Below, one piece after another: positions 27,212 to 35,984 of a stretch of DNA of 42,624 nucleotides. Each line of letters starts with the position of its first letter. Within the stretch, counting starts at the first letter, position 1. Under the pieces are notes generated by a model that was not told the DNA's origin, made no database searches, and saw only the letters and a program-made list of their open reading frames with translations. A program made the translations under genes and the position numbers. The stretch covers positions 1-42,624 of the forward strand of contig DAITVZ010000046.1 in assembly GCA_036841525.1 (NCBI GenBank), in the 5' to 3' direction. This stretch comes from JAAYEA01 sp012689325. GTDB lineage: Bacteria > Chloroflexota > Anaerolineae > JAAYEA01.

Positions 27212-28285
27212 ATGCTCTCAAGATTCGTGCGGCTGGCTTGCCTGTTGTTGGTGGCGGGGATCGTCTCGTGCGAGGCCAAGACGGCGACGCCGACGCCCCG
27301 CACCCGGCTGGAGCCCGCCATCCGCACCGCCGCGCCCCAGGCCGAGCCGGTGGCCGTGGTGATCTATAGCCAGCCGCCCAAGCCCACCGGCGGCCTGCTC
27401 CCCACCTCCTGGCGCGACCCGGAGGGCAGCGAGTTCGACCGGGCGGTCTGGGAGAACTTTGGCTTTGGGCAGGAAAAGACCATCCACGAGGTGCGCTGGC
27501 GCGGCGGGTACGACCCGGCCCGGGGCGGCTCCGGCGGGCCGGTGCACGAGTTCACCGTGGACATCTATCAATCCATCCCCGCCGGCTCCGAGCCGGACCT
27601 CTCGCTGGCGCCCCTGGTCCATTACCGGGTGGGGGGCAACGCCGAGGAGACCCCCGCCGAGGTGCTGGGCGGCGTGCAGACCTACACCTATCGTTTCGCC
27701 TTGCCCGTTCCCTTCCAGGCCGCCGCGGCCACCACCTACTGGGTCCAGATTCAGGCGTTCCAGTCCGGCGACCCCGACTGGGGGCTGGTGGTGGGGTCGG
27801 GCACGCTGGGCGACGGGCGGCACTTTCGCGGCACCGCGGACGGCTACTTTTACCAACTGATCCTGGAGGACGCGGCCATCGAGTTCGCGGCCCTGGCCAC
27901 CGATGGCGCGGCGCCCGTCCCCGAGATCGCCGCGTCGCTGGAGGACATCCAGGCGATGCTGGCCAACCTGCCGCCCGCGGAAGAGATCCCCGTGAGCGCC
28001 GAGGGCGTCCAGGAGGTCATGCTGGTGGTCTCGCGCAGCGGCTATACGCCGCTCCACTTTGCCGTCAAGGCTGGCGTCCCCGTGCGGCTGACCTTCCGGC
28101 AGTTGGGGTACGTCCCCGGCGGGAACGAGCTCTTCGTCCGCTGGGGCGAGCGGAAGGAGACTTATCTCATCCTCAGCTCGCCGCAGGACAAAAAGACGCT
28201 GGAATTCACGCCCGAGGAGCCGGGCGAATTCAGGTTCAGTTGCCCGCACGATTGGTATGAGGGCGTGATGACCGTGCGGGAATAG
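27212..28285 (+). CDS. Lipoprotein with the same exported domain plus a cupredoxin-like C-terminus (357 aa)
   Basis: The ATG at 27212 follows AAGGAG (27201-27206) by five bases. A lipoprotein signal with lipobox IVSC puts the lipidated Cys at residue 20. Residues 45-230 are a clear paralog of the preceding protein (VIYSQPPKPTGGLLPTSW, EVRWRGGYDPA, GNAEETPAEVLGG). Residues about 262-357 look like a cupredoxin: a strand-rich segment 'VVSRSGYTPLHFAVKAGVPV' and the end FSCPHDWYEGVM with Cys344, His346 and Met353 as possible copper ligands. The usual first histidine is not obvious, so copper binding needs proof. The gene lies between its paralog and an ABC export-type trio, which suggests periplasmic or surface metal handling (inference). 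Confidence 0.85.
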   Translation: MLSRFVRLACLLLVAGIVSCEAKTATPTPRTRLEPAIRTAAPQAEPVAVVIYSQPPKPTGGLLPTSWRDPEGSEFDRAVWENFGFGQEKTIHEVRWRGGYDPARGGSGGPVHEFTVDIYQSIPAGSEPDLSLAPLVHYRVGGNAEETPAEVLGGVQTYTYRFALPVPFQAAAATTYWVQIQAFQSGDPDWGLVVGSGTLGDGRHFRGTADGYFYQLILEDAAIEFAALATDGAAPVPEIAASLEDIQAMLANLPPAEEIPVSAEGVQEVMLVVSRSGYTPLHFAVKAGVPVRLTFRQLGYVPGGNELFVRWGERKETYLILSSPQDKKTLEFTPEEPGEFRFSCPHDWYEGVMTVRE

Positions 28286-28311
28286 GACGGATCGGATCAC
28301 AAGGAGGAGAA

Positions 28312-28752
28312 GTGAGCAAGGTCTTGGGTGCGGTGATGGTGGTGGCGGCTCTGGTGCTGGCGATTGCGCCAGTGTTCACCGATTGCCAGTCGGACGGCAA
28401 GTGGCTGACCACGGCGAACGGCAAGCAGGTCTCCATGAAGTGCCATTGGACGGGCATCGCCGAGATCGCGGCGGCGATCCCGCTGGCCATTGGCGGGCTC
28501 TATGCGCTCTTGGGCGGGCGCCGCAAAGAGACGACGCGGCTCGCCGCCATCGTCGGCGTGGCCTCGGGGGCGGTGGCCATCCTGCTGCCGACGTTTCTGA
28601 TCGGGACGTGCGGCAGCGCGACGATGACCTGCAACCTGCTCATGCGGCCGATCCTGCTTTCCGCGGGGATCGTGGCCATCGTGGCCAGCACCGCGCTGTT
28701 CTTTGTCGCGCGTGACCAGGAAATGCCGGTCGCGCCGGCGGCGGCTGCATGA
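28312..28752 (+). CDS. DUF4418 family membrane protein (146 aa)
   Basis: GTG start at 28312, four bases after a perfect AAGGAGG (28301-28307). Four hydrophobic segments (about 5-20, 45-63, 75-97 and 107-132) alternate with short loops carrying paired cysteines (DCQSDG near 25, KCHWTG near 44, IGTCGSATMTCN near 100-107), matching the DUF4418 family as I know it. Its stop overlaps the next start (ATGA), so it is translationally coupled to the permease. DUF4418 proteins commonly sit beside such ABC permease/ATPase pairs; the Cys/His loops suggest metal or redox sensing at the outer face, which is inference. The molecular role is unknown. Confidence 0.8.
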   Translation: MSKVLGAVMVVAALVLAIAPVFTDCQSDGKWLTTANGKQVSMKCHWTGIAEIAAAIPLAIGGLYALLGGRRKETTRLAAIVGVASGAVAILLPTFLIGTCGSATMTCNLLMRPILLSAGIVAIVASTALFFVARDQEMPVAPAAAA

Positions 28753-29942
28753 ACCTGCTGCGGTTGGCCTGGAAGAACATCTCGGGCAACAGCCTGCGGA
28801 GCTGGGTGGTGGCGCTCTGCGCCCTGGTGGTGGCGGCGTTCGCGCTCTTTTCGACGCTCCTCTTGCGCGGGGCCGCCGCCAGCCTGGAGCTGGCCGCGGA
28901 TCGGCTGGGCGCCGACATCATCGTGGTCCCCGAAGGCGCCCAGACCGAGATGGAGGGCGCCCTGCTGATGGGCGTCCCCGCCCATTTCTGGATGCCCGAG
29001 GAGAACGTGGCCAAGCTGGCGGCCATCCCCGGCGTGGAGGCCGTCACCCCGCAGGTCTACCTGGCCACGCTGATCGGCGCCTCGTGCTGCTCCGTCTCCG
29101 AGATGTTCATGATCGCCTACGACCCGGCGACGGATTTCACCGTGCGGCCCTGGCTGGAGGCGCGGCTCCCCGCCGGGCTGGCCCTGGGCGAGGTGATCGG
29201 CGGCGACTATATCTCGGCGACCGAGGAGGATAACGGCATCCTGGTCTATGGCGCCTTGGTGACGCTCAGGGGCAACCTGGAGCCGACCGGCACCGGGCTG
29301 GACCAGAGCCTCTTTTTCACCCTGGAGACGGCGCACGAGCTGGCGCGCGTCTCCGAGATCGCGGCGGAGGAGCCCCTGGTGATCCCGCCGGGCCAGGTCT
29401 CGGCGGTCCTGCTCAAGACCAAGCCCGGGCTGGATACCGAGGCCCTCGCCGTGGAGATCTATCGCACCGTGCCGGGGGTCTATCCGATCCAGAGCGCCAA
29501 CCTCTTTCAGTCGTCGCGCACGCAGCTCAAGAGCCTGCTCAACACCGTCGTGATCATCATGGCGCTGATCTGGCCGCTGGCGATCCTGCTGATCGGGATG
29601 ATCTACCTGATGGCGGCCAACGAGCGCCGCCGCGAGCTGGGGGTGTTGCGGGCGCTGGGCGCCACCCGCCGCTTCGTCTGCGAGTCGCTGCTGGCCGAGG
29701 CGAGCCTGCTGGCCTTTTGCGGCGCGTCCGTGGGGGTCTTTATCGCCGTGCTGGCGATTTATCTCTTCCGAAGGCTGATCATGGTGTCGTTGGGCGTGCC
29801 GTTCCTGTTGCCGTCGGCGGGCTCGCTGGCGCTGCAGATCGGGATCGGCGTGCTCCTCTCCATGCTCAGCGTCTTTTTGGCGGCCCTGTTCCCGGCGCTC
29901 AAGATCAGCCGGCAGGACCCCGCCATTGCCATGCGGGAGTAG
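28749..29942 (+). CDS. FtsX/MacB-type ABC transporter permease
   Basis: 397 residues beginning MNLLRLAWKNISGNSLRSW, the typical start of MacB/LolC/FtsX permeases. One membrane segment is at about 18-40, followed by a large extracytoplasmic domain to about 265, and three membrane segments at about 270-292, 315-340 and 360-385. The conserved FtsX loop 'ERRRELGVLRALGATRRFV' lies between segments two and three. It ends with the usual DPAIAMRE. The start overlaps the DUF4418 stop by four bases and the ATPase starts five bases after the stop. Family members mechanically transmit ATP hydrolysis to the periplasm or extrude substrates rather than import them; the cargo is not known. Confidence 0.92.
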   Translation: MNLLRLAWKNISGNSLRSWVVALCALVVAAFALFSTLLLRGAAASLELAADRLGADIIVVPEGAQTEMEGALLMGVPAHFWMPEENVAKLAAIPGVEAVTPQVYLATLIGASCCSVSEMFMIAYDPATDFTVRPWLEARLPAGLALGEVIGGDYISATEEDNGILVYGALVTLRGNLEPTGTGLDQSLFFTLETAHELARVSEIAAEEPLVIPPGQVSAVLLKTKPGLDTEALAVEIYRTVPGVYPIQSANLFQSSRTQLKSLLNTVVIIMALIWPLAILLIGMIYLMAANERRRELGVLRALGATRRFVCESLLAEASLLAFCGASVGVFIAVLAIYLFRRLIMVSLGVPFLLPSAGSLALQIGIGVLLSMLSVFLAALFPALKISRQDPAIAMRE

Positions 29943-29946
29943 GGCG

Positions 29947-30624
29947 ATGATTCGATTGCAGGACGTGACCAAGGTCTATCCGCTGGCCAAGGGGCATTCC
30001 GTCACGGCGGTGCGCGGCGTCAGCGTCGAGATCGGCGCGGGCGAGTTCGCCGTCATCGTGGGGCGGTCGGGCTCGGGCAAGACCACGCTGCTCAACCTGG
30101 CCGCCGGGCTCACCCGCCCCACGGCCGGCCGCGTGACGCTGGACGGGGTCGACCTGTGGAAGCTGTCGGATCAGGAGCAATCCTACACCCGCAACCGCAA
30201 GATCGGTTTCGTCTTCCAGTTCCCCAGCCTGCTGCCGACCCTGACGGCGCACGAGAACGTCATCCTGCCCACCATCTTTGGGCGCAACGGCGCCGAGCCC
30301 GACGCCCGCGACCGCGCGGCGGCGATGCTGGAGCGGGTGGGGCTGGGCGACAAGCTGAGCTCGTACCCCCGCCAGCTTTCCGGCGGGCAGCAGCAGCGCG
30401 TGGTGATCGCGCGCTCGCTCATCAACAACCCCGAACTGCTCATGGCCGACGAGCCCACCAGCAACCTCGACGAGCGGACCGAGGGCGAGATCGTGGGCCT
30501 CTTTCGCGAGCTGCACTCCAGCCTCGGGCTCACCGTGGTGCTGGTGACGCACACCCGCCAGCTCATCCAGCCGGGGATGCGGTCCATCGAGATGGCCGAG
30601 GGCCGCATCGTCGAGGCGGGGTAG
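29947..30624 (+). CDS. LolD/MacB-type ABC transporter ATP-binding protein
   Basis: 225 residues from ATG 29947 (MIRLQDVTKVYPLAKG); an upstream in-frame ATG lies inside the permease gene. Walker A GRSGSGKTT at 39-47, Q-loop in FVFQFPSLLP, signature LSGGQQQR at about 144, Walker B LLMADEPTSNLD at about 164, and the switch histidine in VLVTHTRQ. Phe-Pro after the Q-loop glutamine replaces the commoner 'F-x-L' LolD pattern, a minor variation. It powers the FtsX-type permease immediately upstream. Last gene of the operon; the next 600 bases are non-coding. Confidence 0.93.
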   Translation: MIRLQDVTKVYPLAKGHSVTAVRGVSVEIGAGEFAVIVGRSGSGKTTLLNLAAGLTRPTAGRVTLDGVDLWKLSDQEQSYTRNRKIGFVFQFPSLLPTLTAHENVILPTIFGRNGAEPDARDRAAAMLERVGLGDKLSSYPRQLSGGQQQRVVIARSLINNPELLMADEPTSNLDERTEGEIVGLFRELHSSLGLTVVLVTHTRQLIQPGMRSIEMAEGRIVEAG

Positions 30625-30640
30625 GAAATCCCCCGACCCC

Positions 30641-31048
30641 CCAGACTGGACCATGTAGTAACGACTTGGTCGTTCCGGCCGGGGCCATGAGCGACTCAAG
30701 TCGCTACTACCTGCCCGCCGGGGGCCTCGCCTACCCGCCGCCTGCCGGTCCCACTCTGGTCCCCAACCTCGCGCCAAGCTGAAACCCTCACCCCAGACTG
30801 GACCATGTAGTACCGACTTGGTCGTTCCGGCCGGGGCCAAGAGCGACTCAAGCCGCTACTACCTGCCCGCCGGGAGTCTTGCCTATCCGCCGCCTGCAGG
30901 TCTCACTCCGGTCCCCAACCTCGCGCCAAGCTGAGACCCACGCCCCAGACGGGGCGAGATCATGTAGTAACGACTCTAGTCGTTCCGGCCGGGGCCAAGA
31001 GCGACTCAAGTCGCTACTACCTGCCCGCCGGGAGCCTCGCCTATCCGC
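30641..31048. repeat. Intergenic tandem repeat, 152-bp period, about 2.7 copies
   Basis: Copies start with CCAGAC at 30641, 30793 and 30945, exactly 152 bases apart; a second marker (CCAAGCT at 30774 and 30926) gives the same period. Each unit holds an inverted repeat: in copy one, GTAGTAACGACTT (30655-30667) faces AAGTCGCTACTAC (30698-30710), with 12 of 13 positions complementary. The third copy is cut off where the CACGAAACAC hairpin begins. No credible gene lies in it. It fills most of the space between the ABC operon and the convergent oxidase gene. Confidence 0.85.
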
Positions 31049-31099
31049 CACGAAACACACGAAAGAGAGTTATCCTGCTTTCGTGTGTTTCGTGTTTTT
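31049..31099 (+). terminator. Intrinsic terminator: 17-bp hairpin plus T-run
   Basis: CACGAAACACACGAAAG (31049-31065) pairs perfectly with 31078-31094 across a 12-base loop and is followed at once by TTTTT (31095-31099). On the + strand this is a textbook intrinsic terminator, 425 bases after the ABC operon, beyond the 152-bp repeats. The AT-rich 'CACGAAACAC' wording contrasts with the flanking GC-rich DNA and resembles a dispersed repeat family. Confidence 0.75.
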
Positions 31100-31175
31100 C
31101 GTGGTGTAAATAGCGCGGTCCCCGGGGGCGGCGCTCGGGTTGAGCGCCGGCCCGCCGGGGACCGAGAGGTTGCGG

Positions 31176-31207
31176 GGCGGCGGCGCCAGAGCTGCGGCGC
31201 CGCCGCC
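31176..31207 (-). terminator. GC-rich hairpin after the multicopper oxidase gene
   Basis: GGCGGCGGCGCC (31176-31187) and its exact complement (31196-31207) form a 12-bp stem with an eight-base loop, 17 bases after the oxidase stop codon. A smaller 8-bp hairpin (CGGCGCTC / GAGCGCCG, around 31131-31149) follows. No T-run is present, so they probably protect the mRNA end or assist termination. Confidence 0.5.
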
Positions 31208-31224
31208 AAGTGATCGAGTGGGTG

Positions 31225-34200
31225 CTAAGGCGCGATGGTCAGCGCCCCCTTGTCGACCCAGCCAGTGTCGCCATTGGCCGCGGGGAAGAGGTCGATCGCG
31301 CGCATGTACTCGCGGTGCGGGCCCGCAAAGGCGGCCTTGAACTGGAGCCGCCACCGCATGATGCGGGTGGTGGCGTTGGCCACGCCCGGCGTGCTCTGCG
31401 CCACGTACACGGTCACCGCGCTGTTCGAGATGGTGTTGTTCGTCCCCGGCGTGAACCCGCCGAGCCACGCGGTGCCGGCGTCGTTCGCCAGCCAGACCTT
31501 GTTGGCGGCCTCGTCATACCAGAGGTAGACGGCCCCGGCCCCCATCTCGCCCGTGGGCAAGACGTTGGCGATGGCCAAGTACTCGTGCCGCAGGTTGGCG
31601 ATGCCGTCCAGGTCGCTGTAGCGCGGGTCGAAGGTCATCCGCTGGCCGGCGGACACCGTGGTGTTGATCAGGTTCCGCGGCGCGATGAGCGTGGGCTGGC
31701 GGTTGACGATCCAGTCGCCGTGATCGTTCCACCCGGCGACCAGCCCGCTCAGGTCCTGCGCCCGCAGGTACAGGTTGTGCTGCTTGCCGCTCATGGGCGA
31801 CAGCGGGGTGATGGCCCAGTTCACCGTGAGGGTGGTGCCGCTGGGCGTCACCGAGCTCGCGCCATAGTCCAGGATGCCATAGGAGGTGCGGATCGTCCCG
31901 GCGACCCCTGGCGTGCCGCCGCCCAGCCAGCTTCCATCATTGTTGTGGCGGAGGTACATGAGGCCGGTCGACCCATCGTACCGGACATAGATCGCGTTGT
32001 TCTGGGCCGTGCTGGTGTTGATCAGGAAATCGGCGTAGCGGATGTCGCCCGCGCCGTTCTGATCGGCATAGACGGCGGTAAAGATGACCTGGGCGCCCGG
32101 CACGGACCAGCCGGCGTTCGGGGTCACGCTCACCGTGGTGGGGGCATAGTTGATGGGAGGTATCACCTCGACGACGTTGGAGATGCCCTTGGTCGTCAGG
32201 GTCGAGTACCCCGCCGTGGCGGAATAGCCCACCTGGTTGAGCGCGACCACGCGGTAATAGAGCGTGTCCTGCGCGCCGCCGATGTTATCCGAGTAGGTGA
32301 TGACGTTGGCGTCCACCGTGCCGATGTCGGCCCAGGGCCCCACGGCCGTGGCGGACCGCTGGATCAGAAAGCCGGTCTCGCCCACCGAGTTATCGGCCCA
32401 GGTGAGCACGTTGGCCCGGTCGCCGTTGCCGAGGATGATCTGCTGCGCGCTCAGGGTCGGCGCCGTGGGCGGCGCGGAGACCGAGATCGGCCGCATCATG
32501 TCCATCTCTTCGTGGCTCAGGATGTGGCAGTGCCAGACGTACTCCCAGCCAAAGTTCGTCCAGAGGTTGACGATCGGGACGGTCGGGTTGCCCCAGGCGT
32601 CCATGTTGGTGAACATGATGGACGAGTTGGTGGGCATGGCCGGGTTCAGCGGACGGGTGCTGTTGGGCAGCACGGCGTCGAACGGCGTCACCGGGATGAC
32701 CGGCCGCAGCGCCACGATGGTGTCTTCCAGCGGGCTGATGCGGACCGTGTCCTTCCAGCCGAGCTCGTTGGCGTCCGGCTTGCGGATGATGCCATCCCAG
32801 CCGACCCGGTTCAGCACCTGCACGTCAAAGAGGTGGAAGTGGATCGGGTGCGTATCGACGCCGTTGTGGGTGATCTTCCAGATCTGGCTCCCATCGGTGG
32901 CCACCGCGATGGGCGTCACCTCCACGTTGGTCTTGGGCAGGTTGGTGGCGTCGATCAGCTCGCTGGCCGGGTTCACGAACGGGTACAGGATCATGTTCTG
33001 CACCCCGGCTTGCGGGTTGGGCGATTCCAGGCCCAGGAAGCCGCTCATGCGCCCATAGTCGCGGTCGAACGCCTCGCCCATCTCGTCCTGGATCTGCTTG
33101 GGCTGGAACACCATCGACAGCGTCCCCAGGGCGGTGCTGCCCGGCTGCGGCAGCGTGTTGAAGGTCAGCCCGGTGTCAAAGATCTGCACCGTGCCGTTCA
33201 GGGGGCCGTTGGTCTTGAACTTCTCCGTGCTGGGAGCGGCCGGGCTAAAGTAGGCCGAGTTGTACTCGCCCTGGCCCACGATGATGGGGTGCTGGCCGTT
33301 CTCGAACACGCCCTGGCCGCCCGCGGCGGTCGCCATGAAGGCGGTCTGGAGCGCGCCCAGCCGGGTCGCGTTGACGTGGTTGGGCACGGGCGTGGTCGGC
33401 GTCCCGTTCACCACGATCTGCATGACGGTGCGGATGTTCGGGCCATAGCCGGGGAGCGTCGAGGGCGCGCCGCCGGTGTCGGTATAGTCCCCGTTGCCCG
33501 TGTAATAGTCGTAGCGCGGATCGCGCGCGGGAAAGGCCGCGGGGGCGTCGTTGTACAGGATCAGCGTCTGGCCCGCGAAAGGCGTCAGGTCCACCACCAC
33601 GTCGGCGCGCTCGGCGGGGCCCAGCAACAGCGAGTGCTGGTCCACGTTGCCGGCGTTAAAGACGGTGGGGTCGTTGACCCAGGTGATGAACTGGGGCGGG
33701 ACCACCACGGGGGCCGGCAGGAAACCGCCCTCGGTGCCGATCTGGACCCAGCTCGGGCCTTCCGTGCCGCCAACCGGCGTGGGAAAGATGGTGCCATCCG
33801 TCAGCGCGGCGGCCACTTCGGCCGGGTTGAGCTGCACCTCGGTGGGCGCGGCGGGGTCGGCCTGGTAGAGCGACAGGTTGAAGAAGCGGTCGCTGGCCGC
33901 GTTCAGGATGCGGAAGCGATACTCGCCCGGGTCCAGGGTGACGGTGGGGTAGGCGACGCCGTTGACCACCGGGGTGTCGTGGAACGCCTCCATGCCCATC
34001 GAGTTGAAGGGGGTGCCGGGCATGAGCGGCGGCTCGCACCAGGTGACGTCGGGGTCGCAGAGCGGGTCAAAGTAGGCGTTGGCGATCGGGCCATAGGCGA
34101 TATTGTTGGTGGGCGGCCAGAACCACGGCCCATAGGCCCACCGGCCAAACATGTTCACGCCGCCGGCATCGCCGGGGTTCTGCGCCGGGGAATAGACGTG

Positions 34201-35619
34201 CGGCAGCCAGAGGTTGCCCAGGCCGCCCCAACGCGCCGCGTCCCAGGTCTCGTCCGAGACGGCGAGCTGGGTGGTGCTGGGCACGAAGGTCTTGTCCTGG
34301 ATCACCAGCGGGATGCCGATGCCCAGCCCCTCCAGCGCGCCGCCGGGGGAGGTCAGGGCCGTCTCGGTGTCGTCCACGATCAGGTACGGCGCGGCCTCGC
34401 CCGCATAGACGTTCAGGCGGGTGATGCCCCAGGCGTGGTCGTGGTAAAAGAGCAGCCGGGCGCTCTGCTGGTTGGTGTAAAAGTAGGTCTGCGCGCCCCG
34501 GCCAGGGTTGTTGGTGGCGCCGGGCTCGGCGCAGGTGAGCTGGCCGAAGCAGCTCGCGATGGGGGCGCCGGCGGCGTCGAACCACATATCGGGCACGTAC
34601 GCCACGCTCACGCCCTTGTTCTCCAGCGCGTTCTCATCGCCCGCGAGGAGCAGCTCATCATCGGGATAGGGCAGCGTCTCGCCCGCGGGGGTGATCCACT
34701 GGTGCGGCGTGCCGTCGCTGATCCAGGGGGTCAGGCCGCCGTGCAGGTGCAGGTCGGCGCGGTTCTCGGTGAAGCAGCCCGCGGGCTTGGGGTCCTGCTC
34801 GCAGGTGGGGTCCTGCGGGTCCGTTTCCGGCATGCCGTTCAGGTCGGGGCCCATCCCCGAGCCCATCACCGTGGTGTCGGTGGGGATGAAGAGGTCGCCG
34901 CCCGCGCCAGCCGGCAGCAGGTTGCGGAAGAGGATGCGCACCGGCGTGTTCTTTTGCGCGACGATGGCCGGGCCGAGATAGCTGGGCGCGGTCACGCCGC
35001 AAAAGCCCGTCGGGGTGGCGGGCAAGCCCGGCTCCAGGTTCTCATTGGAGAGCGGGACGGCCCCCGGATTGGCGCAGTCGGTGAGCTGCACGTAGCCGCG
35101 CAGCAGCGTTGGCGGCAGGTCCGAGTGCATCTGCTGCCGGTACTGCACCAGCCCGATCTCGTAATACTCGGAGTCGTCGCTCAGGACCGCTTTCTGGGCG
35201 ACGGGCATGGGCGCGCTGCTGGGGTTCGTATCCTGCGGCGCCCACGGCAGCGGATCCACGAACTTGCGGATGCCGCCCGAGATCGCGCCGCTGACCGAAT
35301 CCACCGCCGGCAGCGGGCTGTTGGCATAGTTGGGGTGGCTAAAGTAGCGCGGGGCCTGCCCGGGCAAGGCCATGTCCGCCGTGCCCATCGCCATGGTTTC
35401 GAGCACAAAGCCTTGGTCCTTGGCCCGCTGGGCGGCCTCCTTGCGGTCCTTGTGGCTGATCTTGGGTTTCTTGGGCTTCTTTTCCTTCCAGATCTGGCCG
35501 ACGGCCAGGCCGGCCGGCGAATCGGCCTCTTGCGCCAGGATCGGCGCGCTGGTCGTCAGCAGCATGGAGACCAGCATCACCAGCACCAACACGCGGTAGA
35601 GCAATTTGCGCACAGTCAT
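31225..35619 (-). CDS. Very large secreted multicopper oxidase (1464 aa)
   Basis: The ATG at 35619 follows AAAGGAG (35627-35633) by seven bases; longer readings upstream cross non-coding DNA. Signal peptide 1-30 (LLTTSAPILAQE), then a Lys-rich stretch. All four copper motifs are present: HLHGG at 291, YHDHAW at 392, HPIHFHLF at 924, and HCHILSHEEMDMM at 1030 with the type-1 Cys and an axial Met. A fibronectin-III-like domain follows (about 1043-1150), then two related approximately 115-residue beta domains to the end. Usual three-domain oxidases are about 500 residues; the length and the 'HPNYANSPLPAVDS' N-terminus recall the OmpB/MofA group linked to Mn or Fe oxides, a resemblance from memory. 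It would oxidise a substrate outside the cell and reduce O2 to water; the substrate (Mn, Fe, Cu or organic) is open. It faces the cupredoxin/ABC operon convergently. Confidence 0.9.
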   Translation of the reverse strand: MTVRKLLYRVLVLVMLVSMLLTTSAPILAQEADSPAGLAVGQIWKEKKPKKPKISHKDRKEAAQRAKDQGFVLETMAMGTADMALPGQAPRYFSHPNYANSPLPAVDSVSGAISGGIRKFVDPLPWAPQDTNPSSAPMPVAQKAVLSDDSEYYEIGLVQYRQQMHSDLPPTLLRGYVQLTDCANPGAVPLSNENLEPGLPATPTGFCGVTAPSYLGPAIVAQKNTPVRILFRNLLPAGAGGDLFIPTDTTVMGSGMGPDLNGMPETDPQDPTCEQDPKPAGCFTENRADLHLHGGLTPWISDGTPHQWITPAGETLPYPDDELLLAGDENALENKGVSVAYVPDMWFDAAGAPIASCFGQLTCAEPGATNNPGRGAQTYFYTNQQSARLLFYHDHAWGITRLNVYAGEAAPYLIVDDTETALTSPGGALEGLGIGIPLVIQDKTFVPSTTQLAVSDETWDAARWGGLGNLWLPHVYSPAQNPGDAGGVNMFGRWAYGPWFWPPTNNIAYGPIANAYFDPLCDPDVTWCEPPLMPGTPFNSMGMEAFHDTPVVNGVAYPTVTLDPGEYRFRILNAASDRFFNLSLYQADPAAPTEVQLNPAEVAAALTDGTIFPTPVGGTEGPSWVQIGTEGGFLPAPVVVPPQFITWVNDPTVFNAGNVDQHSLLLGPAERADVVVDLTPFAGQTLILYNDAPAAFPARDPRYDYYTGNGDYTDTGGAPSTLPGYGPNIRTVMQIVVNGTPTTPVPNHVNATRLGALQTAFMATAAGGQGVFENGQHPIIVGQGEYNSAYFSPAAPSTEKFKTNGPLNGTVQIFDTGLTFNTLPQPGSTALGTLSMVFQPKQIQDEMGEAFDRDYGRMSGFLGLESPNPQAGVQNMILYPFVNPASELIDATNLPKTNVEVTPIAVATDGSQIWKITHNGVDTHPIHFHLFDVQVLNRVGWDGIIRKPDANELGWKDTVRISPLEDTIVALRPVIPVTPFDAVLPNSTRPLNPAMPTNSSIMFTNMDAWGNPTVPIVNLWTNFGWEYVWHCHILSHEEMDMMRPISVSAPPTAPTLSAQQIILGNGDRANVLTWADNSVGETGFLIQRSATAVGPWADIGTVDANVITYSDNIGGAQDTLYYRVVALNQVGYSATAGYSTLTTKGISNVVEVIPPINYAPTTVSVTPNAGWSVPGAQVIFTAVYADQNGAGDIRYADFLINTSTAQNNAIYVRYDGSTGLMYLRHNNDGSWLGGGTPGVAGTIRTSYGILDYGASSVTPSGTTLTVNWAITPLSPMSGKQHNLYLRAQDLSGLVAGWNDHGDWIVNRQPTLIAPRNLINTTVSAGQRMTFDPRYSDLDGIANLRHEYLAIANVLPTGEMGAGAVYLWYDEAANKVWLANDAGTAWLGGFTPGTNNTISNSAVTVYVAQSTPGVANATTRIMRWRLQFKAAFAGPHREYMRAIDLFPAANGDTGWVDKGALTIAP

Positions 35620-35984
35620 TCGTTCACTCCTTTGCCCCAGAGGGCGGATCGGGCACGGCCTGATGAAACGTGACCCTGATGAGGCGCCGTGCGGCCTCGG
35701 GAAGAAGCGGCCGACACTAGATTGGACCCAGCAATGGCAGTTGATGCCAACCGTTTGGCTGTTCTGATCATCCACCTCCTCTTCCCGCCCCGTGGGAGCG
35801 GATCGCCAGCGGCGGGTAGCTGTCCCCGGCCGGCGGGCCAAGGCGCGCGAGACCGCCCGCCGGAAACGAAACCTTGCCAGCCTTAAGGATAGCACGCGGT
35901 GGAGATGACAACAGCCGGGGTGGGTACGGGCTGGGTGGGAAAGGTTGGCGTTGGGTTGGCGCTGGCCCGCTTGCCGGGCCGCCC
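35620..35984. other. 365-base non-coding region upstream of the oxidase gene
   Basis: No credible gene. It holds the oxidase leader (read leftwards) and the 3' end of the small gene ending at 35985. CCGGCGGG (35830-35837) can pair with CCCGCCGG (35856-35863). On the minus strand a TTGTCA and a GCTATCCT lie only 14 bases apart near 35885-35910, too close for a normal sigma-70 promoter. The part next to 35985 is a CCAACC-rich, G-poor segment on the coding strand. Confidence 0.5.

Noticed and set aside
30641..31048. Possible CRISPR array
   Set aside because: Units are 152-bp direct repeats without unique spacers between short repeats, and no cas genes are present.
31210..35673. Long + strand open frame antisense to the multicopper oxidase
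   Set aside because: No motif, dominated by Arg/Val/His/Gly; the minus strand encodes all four copper motifs in one frame.
35880..35912. TTGTCA / TATCCT as a promoter for the oxidase gene (minus strand)
   Set aside because: The spacing is only 14 bases, too short for a standard sigma-70 promoter, so it is not listed as one.
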